Positions 39,488-49,401 of a stretch of 64,000 nt of DNA are shown here, piece after piece. The translations under genes were made by a program, and so were the position numbers. The notes under the pieces are model-generated. The model saw only the letters and a list, made by a program, of their open reading frames with translations. It did no database searches and was not told where the DNA came from. Position 1 is the stretch's first letter. Every line of letters starts with the position of its first letter. Source of the stretch: Pyropia haitanensis (lineage: Eukaryota; Rhodophyta; Bangiophyceae; Bangiales; Bangiaceae); the NCBI GenBank assembly GCA_008729055.1, contig SDUX01000008.1, positions 5,109,756-5,173,755 on the forward strand, read 5' to 3'.

Positions 39488-39975
39488 GATGCGACTGAGG
39501 GGGGGGGGGGGCAATGGAGGGGGCAGGGGAGATGGGGAAGGGGACACGGGGTAGAGCGAGGAATCAGTGACGATGCGCGGGACGGGGAAGGGGGAATAAG
39601 GGAGAGCAAAACGGCCGGAGAGGGACGAGCCCGAGAATCCGAGCGCAAACCGTAAGACGCTGGCGACGGGACGGCCCGTTCCGCGTCCGAACCGGGTCGC
39701 ATGCGCCCAAGTTGGGCGTGCTACGTGCGCGCGGGTCGGGCGCGGAACCGTGCCGCCACGTTGATGTACCCAGTGATCCGATTGAGCGGGCTTGGGGCCC
39801 GGCGGCAGAGGGGGGCACGGGGCCATTCGTGGAGAGACGACACCACCTGCAAGAAACGCCGCCGCTGGCGTGTGGGGCCGCAGCCAAGCTGCCAGAGGGG
39901 TACCCTACTGGAACGACCCCTCATGGTCGGCTCGGGGGACCCCTCAAGAGGACAGCCGGGGTGGAAATGGCTCGG

Positions 39976-40029
39976 CCGTCACCAAGTGCTGTGACGGACA
40001 CCTGTAGGGAGTCGCCGCAAGGTGACTCC
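39976..40029. repeat. Pair of consecutive 22-nt stem-loops
   Basis: CCGTCAC-CAAGTGCT-GTGACGG (39976-39997) is followed ten bases later by GGAGTC-GCCGCAAGGT-GACTCC (40008-40029). Both are 22 nt long with perfect 7-bp and 6-bp stems. They could be an RNA structure or protein-binding sites. No homology is recognised. Confidence 0.55.
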
Positions 40030-41481
40030 GACCCTACCCGCCATCAACCCCCCCCCCAGTTGCAGATGTGCAGGTACAAAGATGCGAAAACCCCCGCCAG
40101 CGAGGTCGTTGCGCAAGAAATCGGCACTGGGGGACAGCTTCAGCAGCATATCTGTGCCGGCAGTGAAACCCCCTCCAGCTGGTCACCACGAAGGCGGACA
40201 CCACAGGTGGGGCTGGCCCGGTAGCGGTAGCCAACGGCGGCGAAAGGACAGAGCCGCACAACCCGCGGTCCGCTCCCAGAGGGCACCCTGCACCAATCCG
40301 CCTCCCATTCTGGTTGGTCGTCTCCCTCCAAGGACGTGTGACAGCCCAGGCCGACCGCTCATGAGGTGCCAATATGGCCGATCTGTACGACGCAGCCAAT
40401 AATTTGGTTGCAAGTCCAGATATTACATACGTCTCGTGACCCAAGCGTCTGGCGTGGATGGGCGATCTCTGCCCTGTGTCTCTTTCACGAGCCATTCCCG
40501 CCTGATTCGCCATGTCCTCTCCCCAAGGATCCTACAGGCGGGGTCCATCATGACTTGTGCCACCCCATACTTTGGTCCACATCCGAGACACGTTCACTTT
40601 GAGAGGATGCAAGGCTTTCCAGCCTTCACCCGCTCCTCCCCGAACGGCGGAACCAGGAAGCGGGAAGGAGGGGGGAAGCGCGGCGTTTGCGTCAGTGAGC
40701 TGGACACGGCGCGTGCGGGACCACCCATCGGGTCTCCGGCCCGCGGGGCCACCAGTGGCGGCTGAGCTTTTGCGGGTGTCTTTAGAGTGGTGCCCGCCGG
40801 GTCGGCGCGACGCCCGCCCTCGGCTGGCATGACACCCCGTCCCGTGGGAGCTATGGGCGTGAGGGCAGCCTCTTTTCCCCTTCCTATACTTTTCCCGCCA
40901 GAGAAGGCTTCTCACCTGGGCGCGAAACTGGGCCAATGAGGGCCCCTCCCGGGTCGCGGCTGGTGCCGACGTGTCTGGTTGCTGTCGTCTGCCTGGCGAT
41001 GTGGTGAGAAATGCCAGATTCGAACGGGCGGCCCCGCCGCGGTGAGGACCCCCCCAGTCGCCACTGACATCACCGCTTCCCGCGGGGCCTGGCCAGCACC
41101 CAACGAGGCGGGGCGCGCCTTAGAGAGGTGCGGAGAGCCACGGGTGTGCTTCCGGCGACCGGCTCACCCAGACTGTACGACGGGCGAGGGGTGGCCCTCT
41201 CCACTGCCGACCGCGGGCGCGCTGGTTAAGGCGGCTCCGGCGGCCGTGGATATGTGGCTGAGGAGCCGCGGCAGGCTCTTTGGACAGCCATATTTTGTCA
41301 GCTTGGCGGCTGTCCGGTGTACCGCGGGGCCACCCCCCACAATTCCGCGCCAGGTGTCCTCGGGGGTGCACGACGCGCGATAAACGTGTGACGGTGACAC
41401 CGTGGGTATTCGAAACACACGAGAGCACACCTACCGCTGACCGGTATCCCGCAACACCGGTGTGAATCTCGCTACCCTCAC

Positions 41482-41496
41482 CTGTGGCAGCCACAG
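41482..41496. repeat. 15-bp palindrome CTGTGGC-A-GCCACAG
   Basis: Perfect 7-bp arms lie around a single A. A DNA-binding site is more likely than an RNA hairpin, because the loop is too short. It is isolated in non-coding DNA. Confidence 0.6.
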
Positions 41497-42175
41497 TTTC
41501 CTATGCAGACTCGCCCAGTATCCGCACCAGTGGGAAGAAGAACGTGCAGCCGTAACGGGTTGTTTGTCTATGTACACAAAGAGCAACACCAGCTGTACAA
41601 CGCGAGGGACTCAAGGGCAAATAGGTTCTTGCCCCGTAACGAAAAGCAAACGCAGTCAACAAGCGCGCGCCAGACAACAGCAGTTACGTGGATCCTGCGG
41701 CAGGGGGGGGGTGGACTGGCGTGTGCGCCTGTACGACGCGTGTAGGCCAACTCAGCGGGCAGACAACAGCCGGCCCCCGCCTGCGACGTCCAGCAGCGAC
41801 GGCGATTCGGACCAGGTGTCAAGACGCCTGGAGAATGCCTCCATCGCCACGCGTCCGCGTCCGCTCGTAAAGACTGACGAGCAGATCGTCTCGGTAGAAG
41901 GTCCATGTCGTGCAGGAAATGGACGTCTTGAGCGACAGACACAGGAGCTGACATGCGGGAGGTTGGTGGCCTGCATGAACAGCCGGCATGGAAGAACACT
42001 AGAGGGAGCCGCACTTGCAGTGAGGAAGGCAAACAGAGCAGACAAGACGCCCAGCTAGCATGTGAGCGCGTCTCGACGGGAACAGCGTGGCCGAGAGCAC
42101 AGGGTGGTCACGGGAAAACACTGCATCAAAAAGATGGGGATACGCCTGACGCGGCCAAGCAGCCGCCCCACCGCC

Positions 42176-42520
42176 TTAGTTGAGCCACTGGTTGCCACAG
42201 TCCACCGTTGGCACGTGGTGCATCATGTACACCGCTTCAGAAGCGGCAGACGCCACCACCGCACGCCCTGCCGCGGCTACCCGCCGCCGGTCTGCGTCAG
42301 CGTCAACTGGCTCCCGACTCGCCTTAGTCGCCACCGCCGCTTGCCGTGTTGCAGCCGCCGTTGCCGCCGTTGCAGCAGCCTTCTGAGTGGCGATGGCCGC
42401 CGCCAGCCGGAAGCGGTAGGACCACGCGCAGTCGACGTTGCAAAAAACGTTGCGGCCGTCGGCCACCGCACCGAGGGTCGAGATGTGCGAGCGGCTGCAG
42501 TTCGTGCACTGCAGAGCCAT
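42176..42520 (-). CDS. Small FCS/FLZ-like treble-clef zinc protein, paralogue 2
   Basis: The product is 114 residues from ATG 42520 (MALQCTNCSRSHISTLG). Cys ligands are at identical positions to paralogue 1 (C5, C8, C27, C31), and GRNVFCNVDCAWSYRFRLAAA is shared, while the nucleotide sequence differs mostly at synonymous sites. That is good evidence for purifying selection on the block. The middle is an Ala/Thr-rich helix (QKAAATAATAAATRQAAV). The C-terminus diverges completely from paralogue 1 and ends MMHHVPTVDCGNQWLN, with two His and one Cys. Both genes lie on the same strand 2.7 kb apart, so they probably arose by tandem duplication. G-rich sequence upstream resembles that of paralogue 1. 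The role is unknown; a protein-protein adaptor is the simplest guess. Confidence 0.75.
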   Translation of the reverse strand: MALQCTNCSRSHISTLGAVADGRNVFCNVDCAWSYRFRLAAAIATQKAAATAATAAATRQAAVATKASREPVDADADRRRVAAAGRAVVASAASEAVYMMHHVPTVDCGNQWLN

Positions 42521-45500
42521 CGTGTCAAAGGGGGATAATGGGGGTGACGGGTGGGTGGACAGGAGAGGGAGTGGGAAGGGAGAAGCAAGATGAAGGAAAG
42601 ATAGGGTGCAGGAGGGTAGAAGGGGGTGCGCAAGGGACGGGGTGGGCGGAGGGAGGGAGCTGCAGCTTGGTCAAAAAGACGAGGCCGCACTAGGCACGGG
42701 GAGGGGGTGGTGGCTGGACAACACGGGCCGTGACGGTCGGGCACACGCAGCACCAGCTTTATGTGCCGAGGGCACGTGTGCTCCAGAGCACGGCTCACGG
42801 CGTGGAGTGGAGTGCAGAAACCCCGGGGCGCGCCACTCACACAAACGACAGTCGGTGCACAGGGTCGGAGCGAGCACGCACGGCCGTGCAGAGAGCCTCA
42901 GCGTGGCGGTTTGCGACGTCGCCCCACCCGCGCCCACGCGGCCCCGAGGCAGCCCCTCTCTCCAGGGCCCCCCGGCCTGCGCCAGGTGGGCCGGGAGGGT
43001 GCCCGAGCCTAGCTGTCCCGCAGTGGATGCAACCGTGGGCGGACTGCGCTTGTGCAAGGGCTGGCGTGGCGGGACCTTCCAACAGACCGCCCTCCGCACA
43101 CGCACGACCAGGAGGGGGGCGGGGCGTGCCCAGCGAGCGCCAGCGAAGGGGTGTCCAGCGTGCGCGCCCGGTGGAGGTGCCCAGGCGTCCGTGGAACGAG
43201 TCCCCCCCCCAGAGAGACGCGGGGGGCACCCCGCCGCCACACACGCCTTGACACCGCCAACAGCAGCCATGCACGAAGGGCCACGGGGAGCGACAGCAGA
43301 CGTCCATTTCTACCCTCTCGCACGTGAGAGGCTTGCGCGCACGCCCACGTGTGCCACCCCACGACCAACAAAAAAGCAAGACCAGCGAAGGCTTAGTGAC
43401 GGCTGCCAGCTGTGCACCCAGTGTATCGACACACACGCTCGGACACACAAAAAGCGGTGGTTGTGTCTCTCCCTTGTGCGCGCGGCAAGGACCGAGGGTG
43501 AGCCCCGCCCAAGGGCTGTAGTCAAAGCCGGCGCGACTGTTGGCCACGGCCAGGAAACTTCATTTTCCCTGGTGGCGCATTGGACCTACACCCGCCACCC
43601 CCTCTCGACCAGCCGTTTTGCTCCGGAAACGCCCCCACCAGTGAGAGTGGACCACTCAGGGAGGCCCGGAGGCGGATTGCAAGAAACTGGACGGCCACAC
43701 AGCTCGCCCCAGTCTGGTGAGATGTCGTCGGATGGGGCCACGGCGCGCTCGAGCTGCCGGTTTTTCACCCGTCCACCAGTCGGCCTGCGGGCGGGGCCAA
43801 TCTCAAAGACGGCAGCTTTGCCGACCGAGTTTGCTAACGGCCCGCCCCCCCGCGCATGCTCGAGCCGCCACCTTCAGGCGGGGTCGTAGACACCGCTGTC
43901 GCAGGCGGATGTGTGGCGAAACGTAGCTGCCGGACATGGGGACACCCAATGGGAGGGAGCTTTGTGCACACAACGGATGGACGGCATGCGTCGGCCGACA
44001 CTCTCTCCACCTATCTGCACGGGTTGGTGGCGCCTTGGTGGACACTCTTGCCTCACCACTGGCCTCACGGTTGCTGCCTCGCGGCAGCCCGCGCGCGTGA
44101 TGACGCAACGCACAGATAGCGGTGGAGGGCGAAAGCGCCGCGCAAGGCCGAAGGACACCTGGGTCGCCCACAGCGGCGCGAAGGTCTCGAACCTTGAGCC
44201 TCGCACGTGGTCCGTGCCACAAGGTTCGGCGCCGGCCGGCCTTGGCGTTTCTTTGCGTGTGCATGGGGGCCTTCGGGGAGCATTGCACGGCTGTCAGATG
44301 AGGCGGTTTGCGCCAGTGCGAGTTGACGGCGTTCGGGTCGGGGCTGCCTTCGCGCACAGTGGGGAAGCGACACCCCCACCTGCGGGCCGCATGCTAGGCG
44401 GCGGGGCCGCCGGTGCCCGCCCACGGCACGCGCACGCCCACTCCCGCCACCGTGCAAGTGGATGGCCCAACCACACTCGAGTCGAGGCGGGGCAGGGGCC
44501 GCGCCTCTCGTTTCGTCAAGATGGGCGCGCTTTGCAAGGCCGCCGACGGGGCATTTGTCCCGCCAGGGGTCCTTGGGGAACGGCGGACGAAGCGGACTCG
44601 GGATCGAGCTCCAAGTGGATGGGCGGCGGCTCGACACGCGCAGCGTGTGGCTCGCGCCACGCCGGTGGGCGGGACCGCACCACGAGCCGCCAGTTGGAAA
44701 ACTGCAAGGACGCTGCCAGGGTTGGTGCGGGGTTGCTTTCGCAATGCGGGTACATCGCAATCCCGACACAGTTCAGACAGCAAAACAGTTGGTGGAAAAA
44801 CTCCTGTTGTCATTTACTTGATAGAGGAATGACCGCTTCCCAGCCAGAGCGTGCGTCGTCCTCAGCTGCCTCTTGGTTGACGACTGCGACGTCGGAAGCG
44901 GACCAGTGGCTGCCGTGCGATGATGCTGGCGTCGGCCGGTCGCCAGCCTGTGCGGGTGCTGGTTAGTGGAGGAGCTGGGGGATGATGGGGTGCCCGCGAT
45001 GACAGCGGCGGCGGCTATCGCGCTGCCGACCAACGGCTGCCTCAGCCGCCTCCAGCCACTGGTTGGGAGTGTTGCGCTGCGTATGAGAGGTGGCCGGGCC
45101 ATGGCCGTCAGTCGCACAGCTTGCGGTGCCCTCGGCAGCCACCCTCGCAACTGTCGCTGCTGCCGTCACCGCCGGCGCTGCCTCTGCCGTTGTTGCCGCG
45201 CACACAATGGCGGGGCGCGACCTGCCGCGGCAGGTGTCCGTCTCTTGCGCTGCCGCGGCCAGCAGAGGTTTAGTAGCGGTTCACGTGCTTTCCTCGCTCA
45301 CCGCCATGGTAGCCGTGGCGACCACGGCGTCCCATGTTTTACACTCTGACAGTCCTGTCGCCGCAGCGACTTCGAGTCGACACTGTTGCAGTTGGGCCGC
45401 CGCGGTCGCCGGTTCAACCGCAACGCGCGAGGACGGCAGCGCCACCACCCATCGGGGTTAACAATCTGTGGTGCTGGGACACGGCAGGCGGCGGGAGAGC

Positions 45501-46872
45501 GTGCGGCGCGGGCGCTCGCCGCTGCAGCTGACGCGAACGACAACCACGAGGGCTCTGGGGCGCCCGCGGTGGGGACCGGCACCGTCAGGCCGGGAAGGGG
45601 GGGAGTGACCGGTTGCCGCTGCGGCGGCAACCACCTGTGGGTCCATAGAATCCCCGGAAGGGTCGGTGCTTCTGCTATCGGCGGTCATGTGTGCGGGTCA
45701 TGTGTGATGGGTGTGCTGCGGCTCTGGGGAAAAGAGGCGGGGAAGAAGGCGGGGGTTTGCGCCGTACCGCCTCAGGAGCGGCGGTTGTGGAGTCGACCAA
45801 GGGGTTAGTGACAGCCAAGGGGAGGGATCTGGGAGCCCACCATCGCTGTGCCGGCTAAGCCGTCTCAAGAATCGGTTGCGTTTTGGCTGCGACCGAGGCC
45901 TCGCGTTTGCGAAAACCGAGTGTGGGAGCCTCTGCGTTTGCCAACTTCTGGCGGAAATCGATAGTTCTTTGCGGCCGTGCTGTTGGTTTTGACACTCCCG
46001 CCTTGGGTGATAGCCTATTTTTGGCCCTCCGGGCCCGGTCGCAGACGCCTTTCAACAATGACGTTGTGTGCGCTCGCAATCGGCTTGCGACCAGCTGCGT
46101 GTCGCCGTGAAGCACGTTGTGTAGCGCGCAGTGAAGATGCTGTCGGTCTCTCCCCACCGTCACTTTTTGCGTCACTGCGTAGCTCTGCTCGAGACGCTTC
46201 TGTTCGTCCGAGGTGAAGCATGGCGACGGACCAGAAGTCCACACTACAAACAAAAAACCGAAAAAGACAGGAAAAGCTCCGTCCAGAGTCCAGAATGAGG
46301 GACCACAAATCCTTGCGTGCCTTGTTCACAACGAATTTCGCAACAAAAGCTTGAGACGGTTTAGACGGCACAGCGCAGGCCCAGAAGCAAATTGTGTCCG
46401 TTGCACCTCCTCCAGCGGCCGGACGAAGGAAGAGCAAGAAAGGGGCGGGCTTTGTACTTATAGTCACGAGACAAATACAATTGTGTTCTTACTCACATTA
46501 GGCTGTTCTACTATAATTGTCCAGTAACGGTGCAAAGGACACCAACGGAGGCTCTTGATGAGCTCTTTGTCGGCCTTTGTCAGCCTTACCAGACGATACC
46601 AAGAGAACAACAAAATTGGCGTGACCGTAGTAGACCTTCCCAAATCTCAATCAGCTCGCGCCGCGCGCGCGCGCGCCACTTTTGTCGACGCGCCTCCCGC
46701 GTGCCCCCCCCCCGCCGCACTGTCTGCAGCGCGCTCTTGCACGCGCGCGGTGGGCAACGCGGGAGTTAGCGTGCGCAACGGGCGAGCACGCGTTTGGTTC
46801 ACCCTGCTTGCTTGCTCGCTCGTCTTGCTTAACCCGCTCCGTTCCGCAGGTTTCCGGCTTGGCTTAGCAACC
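42521..46872. other. Gene-poor interval upstream of the zinc paralogue and the Myb gene
   Basis: 4.35 kb. 42521-42720 is G-rich promoter-like DNA. 42720-45800 has moderate GC and many short open frames on all strands without domains. A frame at 44963-45205 (minus) ends in a segment faintly like the C-terminus of the zinc paralogue (NQWL), but the Cys block is missing. 45850-46620 is the most AT-rich stretch in the window and has a 132-residue open frame on the minus strand (45855-46253) without recognisable domains. A (CG)n stretch at about 46656-46675 lies 200 bp before the Myb start. 46200-46872 is the likely Myb promoter and 5' UTR. Confidence 0.45.
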
Positions 46873-47916
46873 ATGTCGGACGAAGCGCTCGTCACCCGCC
46901 AGCAGCGAATGGTACGTTGGCCCGCAGCCGCCCCGTCCGTGGGGTTTTCCACCTTCCCCCTATCCGTTGGGCGGGAGGGTGTGCTAGGTGGCTTCGACTT
47001 TAGTCTGTTGTTTCCCCTTGGTCGAGCGTGCCGTGTTGCGGAGGGGGTGGTGGTAGTGGCGGAGTGTTGGGTGCGGGGGAGCCCGGTCGCCCGCGCCCGC
47101 TGCCGTCACCTGGCTTTGGTGTCCGCCTGGTGTGCACGCCCGTGACGCGGCGCGGTGTTGCATTCTCCTGTAGGACAGCTTCTGACCGCGTGCCTGCCTC
47201 TTTTCGCTTGCCGTGTGTGGCCTGCACGTTTTGTTGTTACCTTCTCTCTTCTGTTTTTTTTTGTCTACCTCTAGCTGCTGAACACTTGCCTGCGCAACGT
47301 CGGGGAGCTCATTAGTGGCATTGGCTCGGCCATCACCGCCTACGCCAAGTCGGCCGAGACGCTCGACCGCCGTGCTGGCGATGGCGTGACCACCGCGTCG
47401 TTGGCGGCCACCGAGCGTCCGCTGCCTCCCAACCTGGTCATCGAGCCTGTGACGGTGACGCCGATGGCGCAAAGTCGGCAACCTGCACCAGCTGGGCCGT
47501 CGAGGGGGCCTGCTGCCGCCGCTGCGGCGGCGGCAGCGGCCACGCTGGCCGCTGCCCAGGCTGTGGAGGATGCCGAGGAGGTTGGCGGCAGCAGTGCGAC
47601 GCTGGCACCGGCACCGGCGTCCGGACCTGCGCTGTCGACGGCGCCAGGACCCACCCCGTCTCCGGGCCAAGGCTCCAAGCGCCCCCTCGGCGTGGACACA
47701 GACGAAGAGATGACTACGTCTGGCAAGAAGAGGCGGGTGCGCAAGAACTGGACCACGGAGGAGGAGGAGCGCTTTATGGCAGTTCTTTTGGGCGAAGGCC
47801 GCGGCCTCAGCGATTCGGAGTTGGTCAAGCTGTTGGCGGTGGAGTTTGAGGGTGAGCGCACGGCGCTGCAGGTGAGTGGCCACCTGAAGAACCTGAGAAA
47901 TGCAAAGCGGATTTGA
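46873..47916 (+). CDS. Myb/SANT-domain nuclear protein, two exons
   Basis: Exon 1 is 46873-46911 (MSDEALVTRQQRM), the intron is 46912-47274 and exon 2 is 47275-47916; the spliced product is 226 residues. The splice sites are GTACGT and a pyrimidine tract ending CTCTAG, in phase 0. Splicing restores a helix LLNTCLRNVGELISGIGSAITAYAKS that would otherwise lack a start. The middle is Ala/Pro-rich. A basic cluster GKKRRVRK (about residues 163-170) is a likely nuclear localisation signal and runs into a C-terminal Myb/SANT domain: NWTTEEEERFMAVLLGEGRG, then SDSELVKLLAVEFEGERTALQVSGHLKNLRNAKRI. The domain has one clear Trp and the final helix has the Q-V-x-x-H-L-K-N pattern of SHAQKYF/GARP-like single-repeat Mybs. 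It probably binds DNA, perhaps as a dimer through the N-terminal helix. Targets are unknown. Confidence 0.85.
46912..47274 (+). other. Spliceosomal intron of the Myb gene (363 nt)
   Basis: Donor GTACGTTGG, acceptor preceded by a long T/C tract (about 47229-47272) ending CTCTAG. The intron begins after the 13th codon. Its sequence is lower in GC than the exons. Confidence 0.85.
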
Positions 47917-49401
47917 GGGTGGCCACCGCTTGTGGGCGAGCCTCCTAGCCGAGATGTGCGGTGCTTCTCGAGCGTCCGTTTTTTGTCGGAGCCATGCAGC
48001 ACCTGTCGCCTGCTGTTGGGGGCCGCGTGCGTGACGTTGGCCGACTGCGTCCCCAGTGTCTGTTCTCCAATTCTATGTGTCGTGCAGACAACCGCTTTTT
48101 GTACCCTGTGTTGTGCCTGTGCACTGCTGGCTGGTGTGTTGCTGTGTTCTTGTTTGTGGGCTTGTCATCTCTTTGTAAATGCACTTTTTTGCTCCTGGTC
48201 TGTCAATGGTTGATGCACGGCGCTTGCTGCTCTCCTTCCTGCGCCTTGGCGCGCCCAAGGCTGCGAGAGGATTGGTTGGATGTACGCTTGGTTGGTCCCT
48301 GTGAGTGGCAATGTGCTCACCCAAGGCCTGGACGTCTGGCGCCCGTCTCGGCGGTAGGTAGGATTGGGCCGGTGGTGGCGATGGCGCAGCGAATGGGTGG
48401 CCTGTCCATCAAGGTGCAGGTAGAGTACGGGACGATTGCATTTGACAACTTACACATGCTCATCTGGGACATTGTCACGTTGGCCTTGCGTTCAGCTCTC
48501 TGACCGTGAGCTCCCTATCAATCCTCTCCTCTTGTGCGTCAGGCCCCTGTCGCTCAGTCCCCGGTAGGTCCGTTCGTTAGCGCGTGTGCTTTTTCTGCTG
48601 GATTACGCTAGCCCGCAGGGGGGTGCGGGCTCCGTCAGACTTGTATGTGACTAGAGACATGCTGGCTGGCAGGCGTCGGCACGGTACAGACGTTGAGCGT
48701 GCCTGTGGCAGTAGGCGCGAAGCCAGACCAAGGCTGTGGAGCGAGATGTGAATGAGCATGGCGCTCTCGAAACAACAAACGGCACTGCTGACTGGTTGGG
48801 TTGCGTTGGCCTTGGCAGGCTGTCCGCTCTCCCACTGCGAAGAACCGGATCGACGTGGCAAGGCATCATCAACGATGCAAATAAAGTTTCCATGGGCACA
48901 GCTGCCCATGACAAGACGGAAGGTAGGCCAACGTCCCAGATACACGGCCGGTACGACCCCAAGGAACTCAGCCACGCCTACCACACGTCTCACTCCCAAG
49001 AGAAAAAAAGCGAAACGGGCGGCCTCCGCTCAAGCTCGCGTGCGCGGAGGAACCGCAGCGAAAACTCACTTGCGCGGGTGAACGGATAAGCGGTGATACA
49101 GCCCAAACGGCCTAGACTCTCTAACAACATGGTACACGCCAGAAGCGAGCGAGGGTAGACAGGGTGGGGCAACCGAGGCGACAGCCTCAGCCAACCACCA
49201 CCTCCCACCACGCAGCGCACCGCCAGGGATATGAAACACAAAAATAAGGGCGCGCTGTCGCTGGCGGCAAGCGCGTCCAAGCCGCGCACGGCTGCGCGCA
49301 CGCGCAGCTCCGCCACTCACGGAGGAGGGTCGACACAAATCAAACCAGGAAAAAATGCTGTCAAAGCACTCGAAAAAAAAAAGCGAAAGGCCCAGCCCTC
49401 A
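47917..49401. other. Convergent intergenic region
   Basis: The first 300 bp are T/G-rich with repeated TTGT and CTGTT motifs, as expected of the Myb 3' UTR. The rest has moderate GC, with AATAAA at about 48891. Just beyond the membrane-protein stop there is an A-rich stretch (about 49370-49384) with many short A runs. No gene or structured RNA is recognised. Confidence 0.5.

Larger units (their letters stand above)
39488..42175. other. Interval between the two zinc-protein paralogues
   Basis: A G12 run lies just upstream of paralogue 1 (about 39499-39510), with G-rich promoter-like DNA to 39600. Beyond it is mixed sequence of moderate GC. It has two successive stem-loops (39976-39997 and 40008-40029) and a palindrome CTGTGGCAGCCACAG (41482-41496). 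A B-box-like GATTCGAAC at about 41007 has no tRNA around it. No gene is supported. Confidence 0.5.

Noticed and set aside
41000..41110. B-box-like GATTCGAAC suggesting a tRNA
   Set aside because: The T stem has a mismatch and no acceptor, D or anticodon arm can be found at the right spacing.
44963..45640. Possible third copy of the zinc-protein family
   Set aside because: The minus strand has an Ala-rich stretch and an NQWL segment like paralogue 2, but the CxxC and FCxxxC block is absent, so the similarity is too weak.
45855..46253. 132-residue minus-strand frame in the AT-rich stretch
   Set aside because: Composition is protein-like, but other frames of similar length overlap it, no domain is seen, and it lies where a promoter is expected. 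Kept only as a note in the region entry.
47961..48503. 180-residue frame with hydrophobic segments downstream of the Myb gene
   Set aside because: The hydrophobic stretch derives from the T/G-rich 3' UTR; start and composition are unconvincing.
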